Part shown: positions 48,701 to 60,497 of the stretch, piece after piece | How the letters are laid out: every line of letters begins with the position of its first letter | How positions within the stretch are numbered: position 1 is the first letter of the stretch | Assembly: GCA_025093555.1 (NCBI GenBank) | Contig: JAIWNF010000002.1 | Span: forward strand, 620,001-684,000 | DNA length: 64,000 nt | Source: Circinella umbellata | Taxonomy: Eukaryota > Mucoromycota > Mucoromycetes > Mucorales > Lichtheimiaceae | Reading direction: 5' to 3' | Notes under the pieces: model-generated | Databases searched by the model: none | What the model saw: only the letters and a program-made list of their open reading frames with translations | What the model was told of the DNA's origin: nothing | Made by a program: the position numbers and the translations under genes

Positions 48701-48705
48701 TGTAA
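42766..48705 (+). CDS. AMS1: Alpha-mannosidase, GH38 (Ams1-type)
   Basis: A class II alpha-mannosidase that trims free and glycoprotein-derived mannose, vacuolar or cytosolic in fungi. About 20 short exons give roughly 1080 aa. The N-terminal beta-sandwich has LGEWFGPSW and the family block [17 protein letters not shown]. The catalytic barrel has [20 protein letters not shown], with the zinc-binding His and Asp, and [15 protein letters not shown], with the nucleophile Asp. Later come [31 protein letters not shown] and [19 protein letters not shown]. Two consecutive microexons of 16 and 9 nt (47025-47040, 47130-47138) splice in frame to give EDIPLFWDAWDVEIYH. The C-terminal domain ends [14 protein letters not shown]. 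No signal peptide is present, consistent with direct import to the vacuole in yeast Ams1. Confidence 0.94.
45361..45420. repeat. Compound GA/GT microsatellite and G run in a mannosidase intron
   Basis: Consecutive GA and GT dinucleotide tracts followed by a G run, inside an intron of the mannosidase gene. Potentially length-polymorphic. Confidence 0.9.
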
Positions 48706-49204
48706 TAACAATAATCTACACTACATAGTAATTAGTAGTTAATTCCCCTTTCCCCAAAAAAAGAGAATATATATATATATATATTTGTATATGATAATCG
48801 ATCGAGAAGAGTTGTGTGTGTAGTTTTTATTAATAATAGTAATAATGATATATATATATATGAAAAGGGGAAAAAAGATATATCTACAAAAAGAAAAAGT
48901 GCATATAATTTAGTAGAGTAACCATGCTAACCTTTGTTATATAAGACCATGACGATCAGATTAATCTTAGACTGTGTTTGAAAAAAAGCATACAAGCTTC
49001 TCCTCCAGTAATTTTTTTTTTTTAATCGAGGGGCCGGGGGAGAGAGAAAAAATAATAATAATACACACAACAACCGAAAAAAAAAAGGTCACGTCATCGG
49101 CTGCCAGGGTTGCTGGTTAAAATTTTTGGAACACCTTTACTTTATAATTCCCTTTTCGTCTTAGGAAAACCCCTCTCTTATAACTAAATTTCCAAATATA
49201 AGCC
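48706..49204. other. Intergenic, promoter of ATP synthase d
   Basis: About 500 bp containing TA runs near 48768-48784 and 48849-48861 and a GC-rich patch near 49030. Pyrimidine-rich DNA precedes the ATG of the next gene. No other gene seen. Confidence 0.6.
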
Positions 49205-49934
49205 ATGGCATCTCTTCGCGCCGCTGCTAAGCAAATCGACTGGAACAAGTTGAGCACCAGCCTTCCTCAAGAAACCGCTGCTTCTCTTCAAGCTTTCCGT
49301 AAGCGTAATGATGAAGCCAAGCGTGTCTTGCGCGAATTGAAGGAACAAACCACCACTGTCGATTTCTCTCACTACCGCAATGTCCTCAAGAACCAAGCCA
49401 TTGTTGACCAAGCCGAAAAGGCCGTCCAAGGTTTCAAGCCCGTTGCTTATAACTTGGATGCTCAACTTAAGGCCATTGACCAATTCGAAGCTAAGGCTGT
49501 AAGTAATTTCTATTCTTTCTTTTATTTATTTTTTGAAAAAAATCTCGACATTTCGGAATAACCATTAATAAACCTTTTTTTTTCCTTTTAATAATTACTT
49601 AGGTTGAAAGCGCCTCCAGCACCGTCAAGAAGATTGATGCCGAACTTAAGGATCTCCAAGCTACTCTTTCCAACATTGAAGGTTCCCGACCTATCGAGCA
49701 ATTGACTGTATGCATCGTTTTGTTTATTAAATATATATATTTCTTTTGTGGAGAAAGAGAAAGATGAATTTTTTATAACAAAATAACTGATTATGTTATT
49801 TTTTTTTAAAATAGGTTGACGATATTATTATCGCCAAGCCCGAGCTCACCAAGGATATCGAAGCCAAGCTCCAAAAGGGCGAATACTCTGTTCCCGGTTA
49901 CAAGGAACGTTTCGGCGACATGTCTTACTTCTAA
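49205..49934 (+). CDS. ATP7: Mitochondrial F1Fo ATP synthase subunit d
   Basis: A peripheral-stalk subunit of mitochondrial ATP synthase. Exons 49205-49498, 49603-49707 and 49815-49934 join to 172 aa. The N-terminal pattern AAKQIDWNKLSTSLPQE is characteristic, followed by FRKRNDEAKRVLRELKEQ and FSHYRNVLKNQAIVDQAE. The last exon gives DDIIIAKPELTKDIEAKL and ends VPGYKERFGDMSYF, close to the fungal family end. The middle is predicted coiled coil (ESASSTVKKIDAELKDL). Codons are rich in C and G at third positions compared with most genes here, suggesting high expression. The gene converges on the prefoldin gene. Confidence 0.93.
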
Positions 49935-50305
49935 GTGTAACTTGTCAAAACAAAAAATATATTTTATACACAATGATATTTATAAACTTTGTTTGTACAG
50001 CAAAAAAAAAACTATTATGCATTATTATATTATTCTTGTCTCTTTTTTTTTTTTTTTGCCAATTTCGTTTCGACAACTTATTCGATCAAAAAAAAACAGC
50101 ACCAACAATATATAACAAAAACCAACGGAGGGAACGATATATATTTAATTTGGATTCGAGAGAGTTTTGGTTTATTGTAATTTTTGTTTATATAATGATC
50201 ATAATGTGTGTATGTGTGAAAGAGGGAAATGGGTTATAGTGTATAATGTGCGCATGTAAAAAAAAAAAGAGAGAGATACAGAGTAAAAGAGGGGTGAAGT
50301 ATCTT
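49935..50305. other. Convergent 3' intergenic region
   Basis: About 370 bp between convergent ATP synthase d and prefoldin genes. T-rich then A-rich. No gene supportable. Confidence 0.6.
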
Positions 50306-51031
50306 TTACATGCTTCGTGGTCCTTGAAGAATATCTCTTAAGTTACTTTGAGCATCTGTTGCAGCACGATCCCAGTACTTTTGAGTCTTCTCGAGTTGTT
50401 GAATCTTATCATCCGAGTCCTTGATGTTCTTGACATACATCTCTTTCATCTCGCGCAAAGGTGTTTGTATGAACCTAAAGTGGTAATAAAAATTAATTTA
50501 GTTAATGAACATATGTTTAGTTATGCGTCAACAAAAATTCTCGGTGCTTTCGTGTATGCCACTAGTCCTACAGTATGTATATTTATAGATAGATTCATCA
50601 CTTCCAGCAACTATACACATGCATAGACACACACAAAACTTATATACTATTCGCTTTTTTTTTTCCTTGTCCTACAACTATAATAACTTACATTTTTCCA
50701 ACGGGTTTATATGTCTTTGTATCAAGTTCTAAGGTATCAAGTTCCCGTCGCGTTAATTCTGCCATCTTGCGATCCCGTTGTTTAGCTTGGATCTGTGCTT
50801 TAACAGAGTTTGCTTGTTGTGTGCTTGCAACATATTTTGCTTGCAACTCTACAAACACCTAATGGTAATAATAGTATTATTAATATAAATTGTAGAGATC
50901 CCATCGAATGAGTAATAAAAAAGAGACAATGTCCATCTGTCAAAAAGAATGAAAGTAGCAGTGAATGAAGATCATCATTTTCTTTATTTTATTTTTACCT
51001 TTCGAATGGCATCATCTGACAGGGCCGACAT
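50306..51031 (-). CDS. PFD1: Prefoldin subunit 1 (beta-type)
   Basis: A subunit of the cytosolic prefoldin chaperone that delivers actin and tubulin to the CCT chaperonin. Three exons give about 115 aa. The start at 51031 gives MSALSDDAIRK, then VFVELQAKYVASTQQANSVK, MAELTRRELDTLELDTKTYK and the hairpin block PVGKMFIQTPLREMKEMY. The second helix follows (KIQQLEKTQKYWDRAATDAQ), with the end LRDILQGPRSM. The two long coiled coils flanking a beta-hairpin and the ELQAK and GKMF landmarks match eukaryotic PFD1. Length is typical. Confidence 0.9.
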
Positions 51032-51870
51032 TTTTTTTAAGAAAAAAGTAATTTTTCGCTTCGAACAACGCACGCTTGTTAGAAGCCTTTTGAGATAAAT
51101 CGAATTGGGTTGAGGGGAGATTAAAATTCTCTTTCCCCCCTCTCTTTTTTTTTTTTTCGGCCCGGATCAGACTTCTTTTTTTTGACATCTCTATTATATT
51201 ACGGATGGTAAGTTTAGATACAATTTTTTTTGTTGTTTTCAATTATAAATATAATGATAAAGTAACGATATGTTTTATAATTACCCTTTGTCGTAAGATT
51301 CTTGAAAAAGAAAAAAAAATTATGATCTACATACTCGTTAAGAAACAATTTACCTTTATTAGGGTGACAACAATCAGTAACTACTTGAGTAAATATTTAT
51401 GAACTCATAATTCGTATAGTTGTCAGGGGTTACGTATGTATAAACAAATAAAAGAGTACGTAAACTGTATATACAGTGTGTCAAGAAAAAAAATAAAACA
51501 TTTTGTAAATGGTTCAAACAGGTGATACGTAATACATAACCAATTCCAAAAAAAAAACTACTGGATTCATAAACCCAAAACTGTAATAATTAATACATAG
51601 CGATAGATAGTGTTTGACCATTATTGATTTCTCCAATCTACGTAATATACAAGTAGAATAGTTATACTCAACTCTGTAGCTGGAAAAGAACACAGTGTTC
51701 ATAATATTTCAAACAAAAAAAAATCATTAAGAAACTCTCAGTTTATTATAAAATGCTTTAAAAAGTAATTTTTATAAATATGAGTTATCATATTATAGTA
51801 GCAATAGATAGAAAAATCATGAGTATGCTTATGTACATGAAGAGAAATAATAGAATAATAAATTATAATA
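51032..51870. other. Intergenic, no supported gene
   Basis: Upstream of the prefoldin gene and 3' of the SGNH hydrolase gene. AT-rich; open frames are short and without motifs. Confidence 0.55.
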
Positions 51871-53694
51871 CTAATAATTATCAATGTTAGTCAGTGTCGT
51901 ACTTTGTTTCTGCAAAAACTTATACATATCGTGAGCAACATATTCATGAATCTTATAAGTTGGATGGAGATCATTATACCAAAAGTATCTAAAAAGTGGA
52001 CAATAATCATAGTTGTTAAAAAAAATGTTAGGTACTACATACGTATCATAATATTATATTTTCTTTTCATTTAGAAATGCCTTTCAGTATTAGCAACAAA
52101 TACTTACTGCTCAATTGGATCACAATTATTCTCTACTGGATGACTCCTGCATATTAAAAATTACAAATATAATAATAGTAAAACGATGGAGCAGAGTGAG
52201 TGATTGGGTTATATTAAAAATAATAACAAATTCAATTATACTCCAGTTTCTTTGTCAATAAAAATAATAAGAATTATTTTTTGCTTTTTTTTTTCTCATA
52301 CCAGTCAGCACAATAATCCATTGTACGAGTAATACGATACTCTTCTGGATTATCTAAAATATCTGTAAAAGTATCCCATGCATCAAATAAGTAAAAATGA
52401 CCTGAATTCTTCTTGCGTAAACGTTTAGCAACTGACGCCAGTTTCTTGTTATAATCTAATAATAATAACAAAAATAATAACAAAAATGTATGCATAAGAA
52501 TTTTTTTTTATATGTAACGTACGCAACAAACAATGATGCATAGCACATAATTTTTTTAGAGAGAAATAAGATATGTGATGCCTCCAAATATAGACAATTG
52601 TGTTTACCTTTAACGCGTTTTTTTATCATCTCCACAATATCTGGGCCTTCACGTTGCCACATGGGAGAACGGTCGATAGGTGGTACAGTCATCAAAACAA
52701 ACTGACGAGCATTATGCTGTGTCACGAGAGATTCCTAGATTACGTTGCGTTTTTTTTTTATGAAAGATGTTAATATTAAGCCTGTTTTTTTTTTTTTACT
52801 TTTTTTCTGATGACTTGGGTTACGTGCTGTATACGTCTCCAAAGAGTCATGCTATTTTTTTTTCTCAGCTGCTTTTTTTCTTTTGATCAATTATTGATAT
52901 AATGAAATAACAGAGAGTTCATACCACCAATGATCTATATTGCTTCATTAATTCTTTATCCAATTTCTTAGTATCTGACGAATTGGCTGTCAAATCAATA
53001 TCATTAATTCCAACCCAAATAGTGTACAATGTCGTCGATGGATCTTGCTGAGTACTACTATTGAAGTACTGTGGAAACATACTTGTGATCTGTTTAGTGA
53101 CATCCACGACAGCTCTATTATAATTTTTGTACCACACCCCACATGAAAAAAAAAAGTATGATATTACTACGTGATATATAAAAGTAGAATTGAAGAGCCA
53201 TAGTTTTTAATAAAGAAAATAATACAGAAGCTACCAACAACTTACGAAGAATTCTAGTGAAATAGACATAAAAGAATGATGGGTTTATAAGATTTTTATT
53301 TTAGAAAAAGAAATGTAATTAGGAGTTTATAATATGTTGTATCAATATAATTATACTTCTATATTACCTGACCAACCATAGCATTTGAAATAGGTGCACT
53401 ATTATATGCCAAATTCCAATATTTCATAGGATGTAAGTCGGCCAAATATTCGACCCAATTGAGGCCACCAGCAGAAGTGCAATTGCGACAAGCATATGAC
53501 ATTGTGGAAAGATTCAAGTTTTGGGTAGTATAAGAATCACCAAAAGAATAGAGAGTTTGAACGGCATTGAAATCAAAAGGCTTAACATCACGTCGTTTTT
53601 CAGTTATCAATGGTGTTGCACTTGCTGTTGAAAAATGAGAATAATAATACAATGATAGTAATATTATCCAAAAGAACGAAATTATGGATTTCAT
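51871..53694 (-). CDS. Secreted GDSL/SGNH-family hydrolase
   Basis: A probable extracellular esterase or carbohydrate-ester hydrolase. I chose the ATG at 53694 because a signal peptide starts there (MKSIISFFWIILLSLYYY); four extra residues upstream are optional. Block I with the catalytic serine is LYSFGDSYTTQN. Block III with the conserved Asn is TIWVGINDIDLTA. Block V with the catalytic Asp and His is NDLHPTYKIHEYV near the end. About five introns divide the gene. Cys residues in YACRNCTSAGG and DYCADW could form disulfides. Similar fungal proteins are placed with CE16-like acetylesterases, but the substrate cannot be read from sequence. Length is about 350 aa. Confidence 0.87.
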
Positions 53695-54429
53695 TTTATA
53701 TAACACAAAAAAGATGATATATAGATTGCTAGTAAAATGTTAGTACTATCTGGATATTACGAATTTATAGACGAATTGATATGTTGTTGTATATATTATA
53801 TACTTTTATAATTCAAAATAAAAAGAAAGAAAAGAAACGAATCTATTTTGTTTCTAACCATCAACGGTTTTTTTTATACAAGTGTAATTTGGGGGAGAGA
53901 AGAGAGATAATGGAGAGAGGGGGGTAGACTTATTTTATCACGTTGGCTGCATGAGCATTAATAATAATGTGACGAGAAAAAAAAATACCTCTTGGAAAAT
54001 TAGCTTTTCCGGTGTAGACGCCACAATCACAGGAAAAGCTCACCAAATTCAAATAAAATAAGGAAAAAAAAATTTAAGGAGTATAATAACTATCAAATAG
54101 GCTGTTACATCTTTTTTTTTATCTTTATCTTTTTATTTTATATAGCATCCCTCCTTATCAATTTATAGCAAACAAAACAGAACAAAGAACAGCCTTATAA
54201 AGATGATTATATGTGATACATTTGTTATAATATGTATTCAAGTCTATTGAATTTTTTTTTTTTTGATTAACACAAGATAATTATTGTGTAAAAAAAAGAG
54301 GCAAGTGATAGAACGGTAATAACAGAGAAAGAGAAAAATAAAAGTAGAAACAGAAAAATAGCAATAAAAAGGACTACATGTCAAAGGGAAGAGAAGAGGA
54401 GAAGGGTGTCGCTTTTATATATATATATT
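53695..54429. other. Intergenic, no supported gene
   Basis: Promoter side of the SGNH hydrolase and 3' side of the oxalyl-CoA synthetase. Contains purine-rich and T-rich tracts; no gene seen. Confidence 0.6.
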
Positions 54430-56362
54430 TTACAACTTGGCTCTGGAAGGTGCGGGTTCCTTAAAGAAGGTTTGGCTTACAACACGACGTTGAATTTTAC
54501 CAGTAGCGGTCTTTGGCATGATATCAGTAATGTAAATACGCTTTGGTACCTTAAATTTAGCAACCTTGGTTTGAACAAAAGCTTGCAATTCCTTTTCAAT
54601 AGCAGCATCGCTCTTGCCGCTATTCTTTCTATCCTTGAGTACCACAGCGGCATGAACTTCTTGACCATACATAGGATCAGGTACAGCAAAACTGACTGCT
54701 TCAGCAATACCAGGGCTACTTAAGAGAACAGAATCCAATTCCAATGGGGAGATCTTTTCACCACCTCGATTGATCAATTCTTTAATACGTCCAGTCAACA
54801 CCAAATAACCATCCTTATCCTTTTTACCCTGATCACCAGTACGGAAATAACCATCTTTGGTGAAAGATTCTGCTGTTGCCTTAGGGTTATTCAAGTAACC
54901 ACGAGTGACGTTGGCACCGCGGATACATACTTCTCCTTCTTCAACAGGATTACCTTGCTCATTCAAAATAACAACTTCGACACCTTGACCGATACCAACG
55001 GAACCGGGTTTATGAACACCGCGACTAGGCAATGGGTTAGAAGTCATTTGGTGAGATGCTTCTGTCATAGCATAAGCTTCCAAAACAGGTGCCTTGAAAT
55101 GATGTTCAATGGCTTGGAAAGTGGCTGGTGCTAAACTGGATGAACAGGATCGAATAAATCGAATAGGTGGAACTTGAGCAGGTGGGTCACGGAGAAGGAT
55201 TTGATGAATTGTTGGGACTAATTATAAAGAATTACATAATATTAATTTGTTTGGTTTACTTTGAAAGCTTGTTTTTTATGCATTTAAATATATTATATAT
55301 TTATAAAAGGCTAAAAGGCTAATAGGCAATAAAAGATTTCTATTCCTATCCATCTCATTATACCCAATATGTAAATGTAATCATAATTCTTACCTGCGGT
55401 GTACCAATTAGATCCAGTATCAGTGAAATCTTTCCAGAAATGAGATGCGCTGAATTTTTGAGGAATGACAACAGAACCACCAGATAAGAGAGTTGCAAGT
55501 AAACCACAAAGTAAACCATGGACATGGAAAAGTGGCATGACGAGATAAGTACGGTCCTTTGGTGTTAATTCATATGTATTGACGATATTATGCATTGATG
55601 TAGTAAGGTTGAGGTGAGATAATGGAACACCTATGTTAAACGTATTACAAGAATTTTTCATAACCAATTATTAATAATCATTTTTTTTTTCCTTTTTTTT
55701 ATCCCATCCTATTCCTCCTTCTAAATAACTTTTATGATCTTTCATTATTGTACATCCTTCTTTTTACTTCCACATACTGATACCCAACCACGATATTTAC
55801 CTTTGGGTCGACCTGTAGTTCCACTGGTGTGTAACAACAAAGTAACATCATCTGGCTGGGGTCCAAACGATGGTGCAACTCGACTGATAGATTTTCCAGA
55901 TTTGTTAGATCCTAAAGCAACGGCTTCAATCGATTGACCATCCCAATGAACTTCAATAACAGCAGCACCTTGCTTTTGAGCAGCCTTGATAGCGGCATTT
56001 TTAGTCTTGTCATTCACAGCGCCACGAGGAACAATCATAACTTTAGCTTTAGAATCCTCGAGATAAAAAGTGAATTCATCTTCAGTATACGCGGGGTTCA
56101 ATGGAGCTGAAATCAGACGCATAAAACCCGTGGCCAAGAAAGAAACGACAAATTCGAGAGAGTTCAAGTATGAAATAGCAATGGCATCGCCAGGTTTCAA
56201 ACCCGGTACAAGGGCATTCAATTGTGAGCTAAAATCACGAATCGTTTCCAAAAGTTGAGGATAGGTCACTGTACTAGGAATAGGTGCCGATGATGGAATA
56301 ATGATGGCAGGTTGGTTTGGATTGGTTTTTCCATCAAAAATACTAAGCAATGTCTTTTCCAT
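54430..56362 (-). CDS. PCS60: Peroxisomal acyl-activating enzyme, oxalyl-CoA synthetase type
   Basis: An AMP-forming acyl-CoA synthetase close to Pcs60/AAE3, which activates oxalate to oxalyl-CoA (EC 6.2.1.8) for its degradation. Four exons give about 515 aa. The AMP-binding P-loop is LLLHTSGTTGRPKG, next to an intron, followed by VPLSHLNLTTSMHNI. Further motifs are VMPLFHVHGLLCGLLATL, EAYAMTEASHQMTSNPLP, GYFRTGDQGKKDKDGYLV and GRIKELINRGGEKISP. The catalytic lysine is in MPKTATGKIQRR. The protein ends SRAKL, so its C-terminal tripeptide AKL is a PTS1-type peroxisome targeting signal. This fits yeast Pcs60, which is peroxisomal. Substrate choice among close relatives is inferred. Confidence 0.9.
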
Positions 56363-57401
56363 AATTATTTGTATCTGTTTTTTTTTTTTGAACCGAGAAA
56401 AAAGTAAAAAGAAAGAAATAAAGAAGTAAAGAAAAGAGAAGCGGATATATAGAAAATAAAAAGTAAAGATTTAACACTAAACTATAAATATAAAAAAAAA
56501 AGGAAGAAAAAAGAAGGAGGGATCAAAGTATATTCAGATTGTGTCAGGCATTATTTTGATGAGTAAGTGTGTGACCGAGGTTGCGTCATATTGTGATTAT
56601 CATATTGTCTAGATTGGTCTGGTTTTTTTTTCTTTCTGAAGGGTATAAAAAGCAACGTACTCACAAAACGCTATTTTAAATTTTGGGTTTCGGAATTTAT
56701 CGTTTCTTATTTAAACTTTTTTTTTATTTTCAAAATGAAAGGAACCATAACACTTTGAATGAAATAATAAACATTAATCAACTACTATTTGAAAAGAAAG
56801 AAAAGATAACGTAGCAAGTCAATGTCTTTTTTTTATTATTATTTTTATTTCGGCTTAAATCCTGTTTTTTTTTTTACAGATTTTTATTTTTATGCAAGGG
56901 ACCTAATACATATTTTTTTCCCAAAGCAAGTTTATTATTACTATTATTTTTGATGTAATTGTACAATGTTGAAAGTGTATCACCTTTTCTTTTCATTTAA
57001 AAAAAACGTAGTAACGTTTCTATCATCATATTTTATGCATGCATCAAATAAATTCTACTTCCTTTTGATGTTTATACATTACTGTGGGGCTATTTTGTCT
57101 TCATTAGCGGAATCTGTTTTTCACAATATTCATAAAAAGCACGTGTAACATTTTGTATTTTTGCTTGTCTGAAATTTCCTGTCATAACTATCTGACATAA
57201 AAAATAAGAGAGAGAAGGGATTAAACGATATTCCGTGGCAACGGAGGACCAAAATGTATAAGGCTTGGTGCGAATAATCCCGTGCAACCCCAAAAAATAA
57301 ATAAATGCGGGGATGTTTATGCATAACAAATACTAATACAGAACTATTTATACCACAAAGGTATAAAATAATAATTATTTTTTCTTCCAACAATTTATTA
57401 T
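56363..57401. other. Intergenic, possible small transcribed unit
   Basis: About 1 kb upstream of the oxalyl-CoA synthetase and downstream of the kelch gene. Two TATA-like elements lie here: plus strand 56644-56651 and minus strand 57352-57345. A short minus-strand exon-like frame (about 57191-57090) has protein-like composition. No family match; see the findings. Confidence 0.45.
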
Positions 57402-60400
57402 TTATTTACTATGTCGTTGAAAAAACATGATTCGTTCATGCACAGATTGAGTTTCTTTATCCAAAGATGGAACACTGAAATATAATCGAGATTCTTGTAT
57501 TCGTTGTAATGAATTTTTTCCTTCTTCTTCAATAGGAATATGAACAGAAGATGGCTTTTTGACTGTATTAGTACTACAATCACTACTCTCTCTACTACTA
57601 GAACTGGTACTTTCAATTATACTAATAATTTCTTGATTTTCATATTGTGAATTTGTACTATGATCTTCTAGTACTTGTTTTTCTCTTTCTCTTTCTTTTT
57701 CTTGTTGTTGTTGCTCGTTGATTTTATTATTTTGAGACAGTAGGTTAGGAGGAAATAAATGATAATCGTCATCGGCAGAACGTAATATAAATTCCTGTTG
57801 ATCAAATAACAAATCATCTTCATCACTATTTTCTGGTTTAAAGCTCATTTCAACCTTAGACGAAGAAGAAAATTGATTGGATATATTCCGATCGTCATTA
57901 TTGTTGTTGTTGTTGCTGCTGTCATTGACAGTAGAGGTGGCGATGGAACTAATGATAGCGGCATGGGGTGTAGTAGCAGCTCTTCGTATTTGCTGCTTAC
58001 TAGTAAAATTTGTAAATGGTTCGTCCGGTTTATTGAAATAAGAAGGCCGATGAAAACGATATGGTGTGGTGGCAGCGCGTCTAACCATCAAGTCCGAGGC
58101 TGCAGGAGGGAAGCTTTGTCTGGTAATTGGAGCCCATGGTGATGGTAAATGTGCCTGTTGTTGTTGTTGTTGATGATGATGATAATGGCATTGTTGTGGC
58201 TGACCCGTTATTACTGGATAATTTATGATTTCTGGATTTGTTGCTATTTGAAGTTGAGTAGGTACACGTCCAAGATGAGATCGATCTGGTGTTATCATCG
58301 GCGGTAGTGATAATGGCGAAGAAGAAGATGGTAAAAATGTAGTAGTAGTGCCAATATTTTTTGTAAAAATAGGCGAGTCATTATTATTAGTATCATAATG
58401 TTGAAAATGTTGTGCTCTCATAAACGGGTCTTCTCTATTATTATTATTATCAGGAGAAATCCAATAGTGATTACTGCTATCATTATTGTTGTTATTGTGT
58501 TGTCTTCGCCTATGTAATGATTGATGATGGTGGGTCGTATCACTTTGCAATTGTTGTTGTCGTTTTTGATGATAATTAAACATATATAACCCAACTATAA
58601 TTAAAAGAAGCACGACAAGAACTCCTGTTACTGCTCCAGCTACAATTGCCATCGATGGAGTATTCGGGACCACAGCTACATTCTTATCTTGGTCATCAGT
58701 TCCATTATTTGGACTAGTCCCATCATTATATGCATCCGATGGTATATAAAAAGATGTCCAACTCCATGTAATGATATCCAATACTTCAATGTCAGACATA
58801 ACCGTTAATGACGTAGATACCCCTTTTTTTTTCAAAAAAAAAAAAATTAGATATGATACGTTATAAATTAAGAGACTCTTTTCTTCTTTTACCTGTAAAT
58901 CCAAAAGCAACTACCATATTCGTTCCGACAAGTGTAGCTAATTTACAAATGTAAAACGAAAAATAAAAAACACTGTACATCTAAAAAAAACTGTTCCTTT
59001 TCCTTCCTAATTTGTTTTTATGTAAAAGAAAGAAAAACAAGAGCGTACACAGCTACTCTTTTCTTCTATCGTATGAAAAAAAATTATAGCTTCTTTTGTT
59101 CTTACCTGTATGCTATGAATAATAAGTTAATCTTGTCAAGTTTGAAACAGTTAATCCATATTGTCCTACAACCCCCCCCCATAAACCTTTGTTTTATCTC
59201 TTATTTCCATGACCACTTGAAAATTTAAACTTACGTCGGCACGACCTTGTACTGCTGCATTTGTATTCTTAATAGTCCAGCTCCAAGTGCGAGTATCTAA
59301 TACAGCTACGTCATTATACACATGATATCCATCATAACCACCGTATCTATGACATTGTATTAGCCACTTATGTACTCTCTTATTATTATTATTGTTATTT
59401 TATCTTGCCAAGTAACATTATATATATACTTGCATTAATATTGAAGAACCATCTGGCATTAATACTTGACTATGACTACTTCGATTGGCAGGCTTATTAT
59501 CTTTATGCAGTGCAGCAAATTTATGTGTCCATGTTAAGGTTGGAATATCATAAAGCCATATATCAGCCAATGAAAGTGAATCTCCAGTAAGACTATCAAA
59601 TCCACCAAGAATGACTATAGTTTTATCATTAATTAATGTTTGGGTATGTCCATACCGTAACGGAGGTAATGATGATACAACAGGTGACATTGTTGAATTG
59701 GATGGATATAATGAATCTATTTGATAGATGGTAGCTGGCAATCGTGGTTTAACTGCGGTTGTTGTCATAGTAGCGGCGTAAGTTGTAGTGGAAGAGGAAG
59801 AGGATGGCGCGGCTCCAGATAAAGATGCCCGTTTTCCGCCCCATATCTATAATAAATATATCATTGTTTAGCAGCCTGAAAAGAAAAAGGAACAAGTTTT
59901 CACTATTTATTTATTTTTTTTATTACGTGAGCGATCCCGTTGCTGGAGATTGAACTTGCAGCTCCTTGACGATTTAAATAGTTTTGAGTGGGTAAACTAA
60001 ATGTATTCCAACGACCAATATCACAATCATAACTATACGCAATTGATTCGTCATCTGAATTACTTTTTTCGGTTGTTGGCATCACTCCACCAAGAACAAT
60101 CATGTTGCCTCCATTCGGACCGCCAACAAAGGCAGTATGAGAATAAACTATTGGACCACCAACCGAGCTTTGTGGACCTGATGCCGGTTTCCATGGTGGA
60201 TCGGTAAGCGAAAATGGGATATTAATGGGTAGAATGGCCATGTCTGAAATCCAAAATGGAGTACTTGTAGAAGAAGCTATAGAAGTGTCACCACCATAGA
60301 AATATATACTACATGGTTTTTTTAATGCAAAAACAACACATATATTTAGGATAAATATGCACTCCACCAGAACACAGAAATTACTTGTGTTACCTATCAT

Positions 60401-60497
60401 TCACCAATACTGCAGAATGTCCAAATCGACCGACAGCTGTATATCCAGTACAATAATTTGATAATGAAATGAGTAATACAAATGCGGGTCCTATCAT
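57402..60497 (-). CDS. Kelch-repeat single-pass membrane protein
   Basis: A type I membrane protein whose ectodomain is a kelch beta-propeller. The start at 60497 gives a signal peptide (MIGPAFVLLISLSNYC), and the first blade follows (GRFGHSAVLVND, SIYFYGGDTS). Further kelch signatures are MIVLGGVMP, YGHTQTLINDKTIVILGGFD with LADIWLYDIPTLTW, and YGGYDGYHVYNDVAVLDT with WSWT. About nine short introns interrupt this part. One transmembrane helix comes near the end of the blades (AIVAGAVTGVLVVLLLIIVG), after which roughly 430 residues are disordered, rich in Asn, Gln, His and Ser. The layout suggests a surface sensor, polarity or wall-associated protein; no partner can be named. Identification of kelch and membrane topology is good, function is open. 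Confidence 0.85.
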
